NCBI RefSeq assembly: GCF_009727055.1
Contig: NC_052353.1
Coordinates: forward strand, 42,170,623 to 42,234,622
Direction of reading: 5' to 3'
Source: Benincasa hispida
Taxonomy: Eukaryota; Streptophyta; Magnoliopsida; Cucurbitales; Cucurbitaceae
DNA: 64,000 bases
Shown here piece after piece: positions 60,360-64,000 of this stretch. The notes under the pieces are model-generated. The model was not told the DNA's origin. It searched no databases and saw only the letters and a list, made by a program, of their open reading frames with translations. Positions within the stretch are counted from its first letter, which is position 1, and each line of letters opens with the position of its first letter. A program made the position numbers and the translations under genes.

Positions 60360-60740
60360 TTTAACAGGATCGCTAAGGGGTTGACAGAAAGTGTCAAATC
60401 AATTCTGGCAAATTCGGAAAGGAAGTACGGTATTGAGAATGACCTAATAGGTATTGATAAAGGACAGAGAGCTACAAGTCAGCATAGTGTAGGAAGGAAG
60501 AAGCCAAGACTTGTGGTTAGTATGAGTGATAGATCAAGGTTTTGGCATCCTACTGAGCTGGTAGCTAGTATGGGTAAGAAACCCTTACGTACGAATTGTG
60601 GTAAGCATCTCCGAGGAACATGTTACAGAAGGAAAAACATATGTCTCCAGTGCGGACAGGCAGGACATTTCAAGAAGGAATACCCAACCAGGTCGAAGAG
60701 TTCAGGTAGAACACAGAATGACTTTACAGACGATAGATAA
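60360..60740 (+). pseudogene. Gypsy gag remnant with zinc knuckle
   Basis: Open codons read 'GLTESVKSILANSERKYG', a basic stretch 'GRKKPRLV', and the paired cysteines 'CGKHLRGTCY' and 'CLQCGQAGHFKKEYP'. The last is a CCHC knuckle in which the final Cys is Tyr. Only the C-terminal part of gag remains. Confidence 0.8.
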
Positions 60741-61329
60741 GCCTAGTAGCTCAGGAGCCGAGGAAGGGATTCAAGAGAAGAAAAACGAGAAAGGAAACAA
60801 GACGACCTCAGCGGCAGGGCAGGTTTTATGAAGTGTCCTACAAGGAGGCAGAGAAGTCACCTAATGTTGTGAATGGTAAAGTAACTTTATGTACCAGTAT
60901 ATTTATGAAATAGTTGCTTATGGTGCTATACCTTTATTGTTATCTAGCATGTTGCACTTCTTGTAGGGAAAATTGTAGAGAGCATGTCCCTAAGTAGTTA
61001 TTATTATGCTGTGGAGAGGTTGTAATAGTATAAGAGTTTTACAGGCTCTGGGGTAGTTGTTGATAATTATAGTTATGAAGTGATTTCGTTAGGTTTCCTG
61101 GAATTGGTGTCACTCTAGAGCATGGATTTCCCGAATAAATATTACAACCGTATGAATTGTTTTAAGAATAGATAATGTTCGAGAGATTCGGTAGGCAAGA
61201 GACAGTATTTGTAGGAAGCAAAGGAATGTTTCAGAAGGCTTAATAACAGTAGTGAAGGCTAGGAAGCTGCTAAGTAAAAGATGCGAAGCCTATTTAGCCC
61301 ATGTGACGGTTTTGTAGGATGAGAAACTG

Positions 61330-61989
61330 AAACCTGAGGATGTACCAGTTGTACAAGAGTTCTTGGGTGTTTTCCCTGAAAAGTTATCAGATTTACAACC
61401 TGACAGTGAAGTTGAGTTTATTATCGATTTAATTCCAAGTACAATATCTATTTTTTAGGTACCATTAAGGATGGTGCCAGAAGAATTTAAGAAGTTGAAA
61501 GTTCAGTTACATGAATTAATAAATAAGGGTTACATCAGATCCAATGTGTCACCTTAGGAAGCGCCGATCTTCTATCAAGAAGAAAGACGGTACTCTCAGT
61601 TATGCATAGATTATAAGTAGTTGGACAAGGTGATGATCAGGAACAATTACCCATTGCCTGATATAGGTAATCTCTTTGATCAGTTAAAGGGAGCCACGAT
61701 TTTCTCTAAAATAGATTTGAGATCAGGTTACCACCAGTTGAAGTTAGAGGCAGATGTTCCAAAAACTGCATTCAGGATGAGGTATGGACATTACGAGTTC
61801 CTAGTAATGCCATTTGGACTAACGAATGCCCCTACAGTATTTATGGACTTGATGAATAGGATATTCCATCCCTACTTGGATCAGTTCATGATAATCTTCG
61901 TCGATGACATATTGGTGTATTCAAGCAGTGGGGAAGATCACGGGAATCATTTGAGGATAGTTTTGCAGATGCTACGAGAGATGCGTTAG
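61330..61989 (+). pseudogene. Gypsy reverse transcriptase remnant
   Basis: From about 61330 the translation reads 'EFLGVFPEKLSDLQPDSEVE', 'EEFKKLKVQLHELINKGYI', 'LCIDYK', then the open part '[19 protein letters not shown]', '[16 protein letters not shown]', 'MPFGLTNAP' and the catalytic '[11 protein letters not shown]' (YVDD-type, Phe first). In-frame stops occur at about 61457, 61555 and 61618 and at 61987. Sequence after 'LQMLREMR' is no longer polymerase. Confidence 0.9.
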
Positions 61990-62034
61990 TATAGAATGCT
62001 TTTGGGCAACTAAGTCGTTGAGAGATAAGAATAT

Positions 62035-62510
62035 GCAAGTTGAGTATGAGTGGCTCCGTACTGAAGTACACGGAAAAGGTACTGAAGCTCAGTCTTAGAA
62101 ATTAAATAGCTCGATACTGAAGAACATGGAGAAGGTATCCGAGCAGCTCGATACTGAAGTAAACGGAGAAGGTATTTGAGCAGTAGTACCTAAGGTATGA
62201 CGGTACTTAAACGAGAATCACATGATGAAAGAAAAGTTGTTATTGGTAGTTTCGAGATCACTCCACACTAACTATAGATTGACGTTGAGGTTATCTCTCA
62301 ACTAAGGATGCAAATTATGTTTTAGGAAGTGAACAAAATGGTTCCTTCTCGATTAAGTAGTAACGCAGTAAAGAATGATAAGGACATGGAAAGGAATTGA
62401 GTAAAGGTTCTCTCTCAACTAAGGATGCAAATTATGTTTTAGGAAGTGAACAAAATGATTCCTTCCCGGTTAAGTAGTAACGCAGTAAAGAATGATAAGG
62501 AGTGAGCAGA
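62035..62510 (+). repeat. LTR-like and tandem-repeat tract replacing the gypsy pol 3' half
   Basis: 'tactgaag.a.a.ggagaaggtat' recurs at about 62055, 62118 and 62150, and 'cctaaggtatgacggtact' at about 62190 matches the LTR near 58775. An ~88-bp unit beginning 'ctctcaactaaggatgcaaa' occurs at 62295 and again at 62412 (period 117). These units occupy the place where RNase H and integrase should be. Confidence 0.75.
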
Positions 62511-62579
62511 ACGGCCACTCTAGACTACTAGACTAAGGCATAGTCTAGCAAAATAAGAAAAGTACTATGTGATGTCTGA

Positions 62580-63140
62580 TTTGTCAACAAGTGAAACCTG
62601 AAGGACAGAGGCCGACAGGATTACTCAATCCACTATTGGTACCTGAGTGGAAGTCAGAAGCCACACAGGTAAACATAGAATTTTCACTAGAAATAGAATG
62701 TATAGCAGGTTTGCTCAGAGGTTAGTGGCAAACGTGAAGTCTATTCTAGTGAATTCAGAGGAAAGGGTGTAATCTAGAGGAAGTCCTAGTCAGATTAATC
62801 CTAAGAGGAACGAAAAGATGAGCAACAGTGAGCTCGAAATGTACCAGTGATACATTGAGTATAAAAATAAGGAACAAAATGGTCAGCAGAAGACAAAAAG
62901 GAAAAGGTCCACATCTGTTGATGTTCCAGGTAATAGCTTGAAGTTTGAATTGTGACTGAGCTAGGGACTAGTACAATTAAGAAAACCTTATGTATACAGT
63001 ATGGTAAGCCATAGTTGGGAAATGTTATAGTAGAAAATATGTTTTCTCCCAAGTATGGATAGAAAGGACATTCTAAGAAGAGTGCCCTTGATTAGGTCGA
63101 GAAGTCTAGTTGACCTAAATATTGATTTTACAGCTAGCAA
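62580..63140 (+). pseudogene. Second decayed gag-like segment at the 3' end of the gypsy element
   Basis: The translation 'LVANVKSILVNSEERV' resembles 'LTESVKSILANSERKY' of the 5' gag. 'aagaaaaccttatgtata' to 'tatggtaag' and 'aaaggacattctaagaag' to 'ggtcgagaagtctag' match, in order, the zinc-knuckle region at 60575-60700. Stops and lost cysteines show it is dead. Its location between the pol remnant and the polypurine tract is not the canonical gypsy order. Confidence 0.75.
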
Positions 63141-63489
63141 TTAATTCAAAGGTGTGACAACTGGAAAAGAATTATCCAGTGGTATTGCTGAGAAATGGAA
63201 AAGGACCACCCTAGTAATAAATGAATACTATGACTCGGTGGAGAATGGAAGAGTCACCAGAGGATGTGACAAATACAGTGAACTATGATGACCAAGTTGT
63301 TCATACGTACTAGTATTATTTACCATGAACAAAGTTAATATCAGAGTAGCGCAGCGAAAGAGTAGTAAAAAAAAAAAAGAGAAAATAAGAAAGAAAAGAA
63401 GAGGCTTGTAAAGTTTACGACCAAAGGATGTAATAAAACTCTAGTTATAAATAATTCCGAGCAAATTTCGGGGACGAAATTTCTTTTAA

Positions 63490-63501
63490 AGGGGAGGTAA
63501 A
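63490..63501 (+). other. Polypurine tract of the gypsy element
   Basis: 'aggggaggtaaa' directly precedes the 3' LTR start at 63502, the expected place for plus-strand priming. Confidence 0.8.
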
Positions 63502-64000
63502 TGTAAAACCCAAATTCTAAATTTCCTAGACAAGTATGTTTAGCCAAAGGAATGATATATTAAATATCTAATAAGTGAAAATCCATGTTATTTATAGGAG
63601 TTGTGGAAAAGAAAAAGAAGAACATATTAAATAGGGAAGCTCACTTATTGGTTTGGGATGGAGGCACTAATTATGGGGTGACGTGGCGGTTAATTCTTGA
63701 ACTCGAGAGGCGACAGGAAGATTAAAAGGAAGAGGAATTTCGAAAACTTGGTTTCGGCAATCTACATGAGCAAATTTAGTGAAATCGGTGCCATTTGAAA
63801 GCTGAGAGAATCTAGTTTTCGAAATTGTCTTACTGAAGAAAGATTGCAGGAGAAAAAACACAAAAAGTGAGGAATTTGCAGAAGAGGCAGGCTCTCAGAT
63901 TAATCAGGGCTCGAGGTGAAGATTGAAAGCTTCAGGCCAAACCATAAAAACTTTTCGGTTGAAATTTTGACGTAAGAAATTTAACTCAATTTTAAACAAG
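63502..64000 (+). repeat. Gypsy 3' LTR, first 499 bp
   Basis: It begins TGTAAAACCC and is co-linear with 57394-57892; the window ends inside it. Confidence 0.92.

Larger units (their letters stand above)
57394..64000 (+). mobile_element. Ty3/gypsy-type LTR retrotransposon, degenerate, 3' LTR cut by the window
   Basis: Structure: 5' LTR 57394-60058, primer-binding site 60062-60073, gag remnant, reverse transcriptase remnant, LTR-like and tandem-repeat tract, a second gag-like remnant, a polypurine tract at 63490-63501, and a 3' LTR from 63502 on. Both LTRs begin TGTAAAACCC. The element is inserted in the C-terminal coding end of the pectinesterase pseudogene. RNase H, integrase and protease domains were not found. 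Confidence 0.92.

Overview
This is nuclear DNA from a flowering plant, almost certainly a dicot. The genes are split by AT-rich GT-AG introns, the coding exons are plant-type, intergenic DNA is AT-rich and full of MITEs, a SINE and LTR retrotransposons, and pieces of plastid DNA are present. The repeat style reminds me of Cucurbitaceae, but that is an impression from memory, not something I could test.

Four genes look intact, and each was rebuilt exon by exon with phase checked at every junction. (1) HDR/ISPH (+, 2456-6048, 10 exons, 461 aa) is the last enzyme of the plastid MEP isoprenoid pathway. (2) CCS1/ResB (-, 11546-7743, 8 exons, 550 aa) is the thylakoid cytochrome c heme-attachment factor. 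(3) PLAA/DOA1 (+, 34239-50322, 22 exons, 757 aa) is the WD40-PFU-PUL cofactor of CDC48/p97. (4) A short mTERF protein (-, 52168-51323, single exon, 281 aa) is probably organellar. HDR, CCS1 and probably the mTERF protein act in plastids, but nothing in the layout suggests co-regulation.

Between CCS1 and PLAA (about 11.6-34.2 kb) lies a repeat-rich block. It holds several MITEs, some with visible target-site duplications (TSDs), and a decayed Copia element. Inside the Copia gag sits a 1.55 kb hAT-like element carrying a mosaic of plastid DNA (ycf2, an inverted-repeat spacer and rpl22). Also present are two F-box pseudogenes from a segmental duplication and a non-coding LTR element whose interior carries an array of small hairpins. 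PLAA introns hold two related tRNA-derived SINE copies, each flanked by direct repeats.

The right end holds a pectinesterase pseudogene with at least four lesions. A Ty3/gypsy-type element with a 2.67 kb LTR is inserted exactly in its C-terminal coding end. The element has lost RNase H and integrase and carries a second decayed gag-like segment near its 3' end; its 3' LTR runs off the window.
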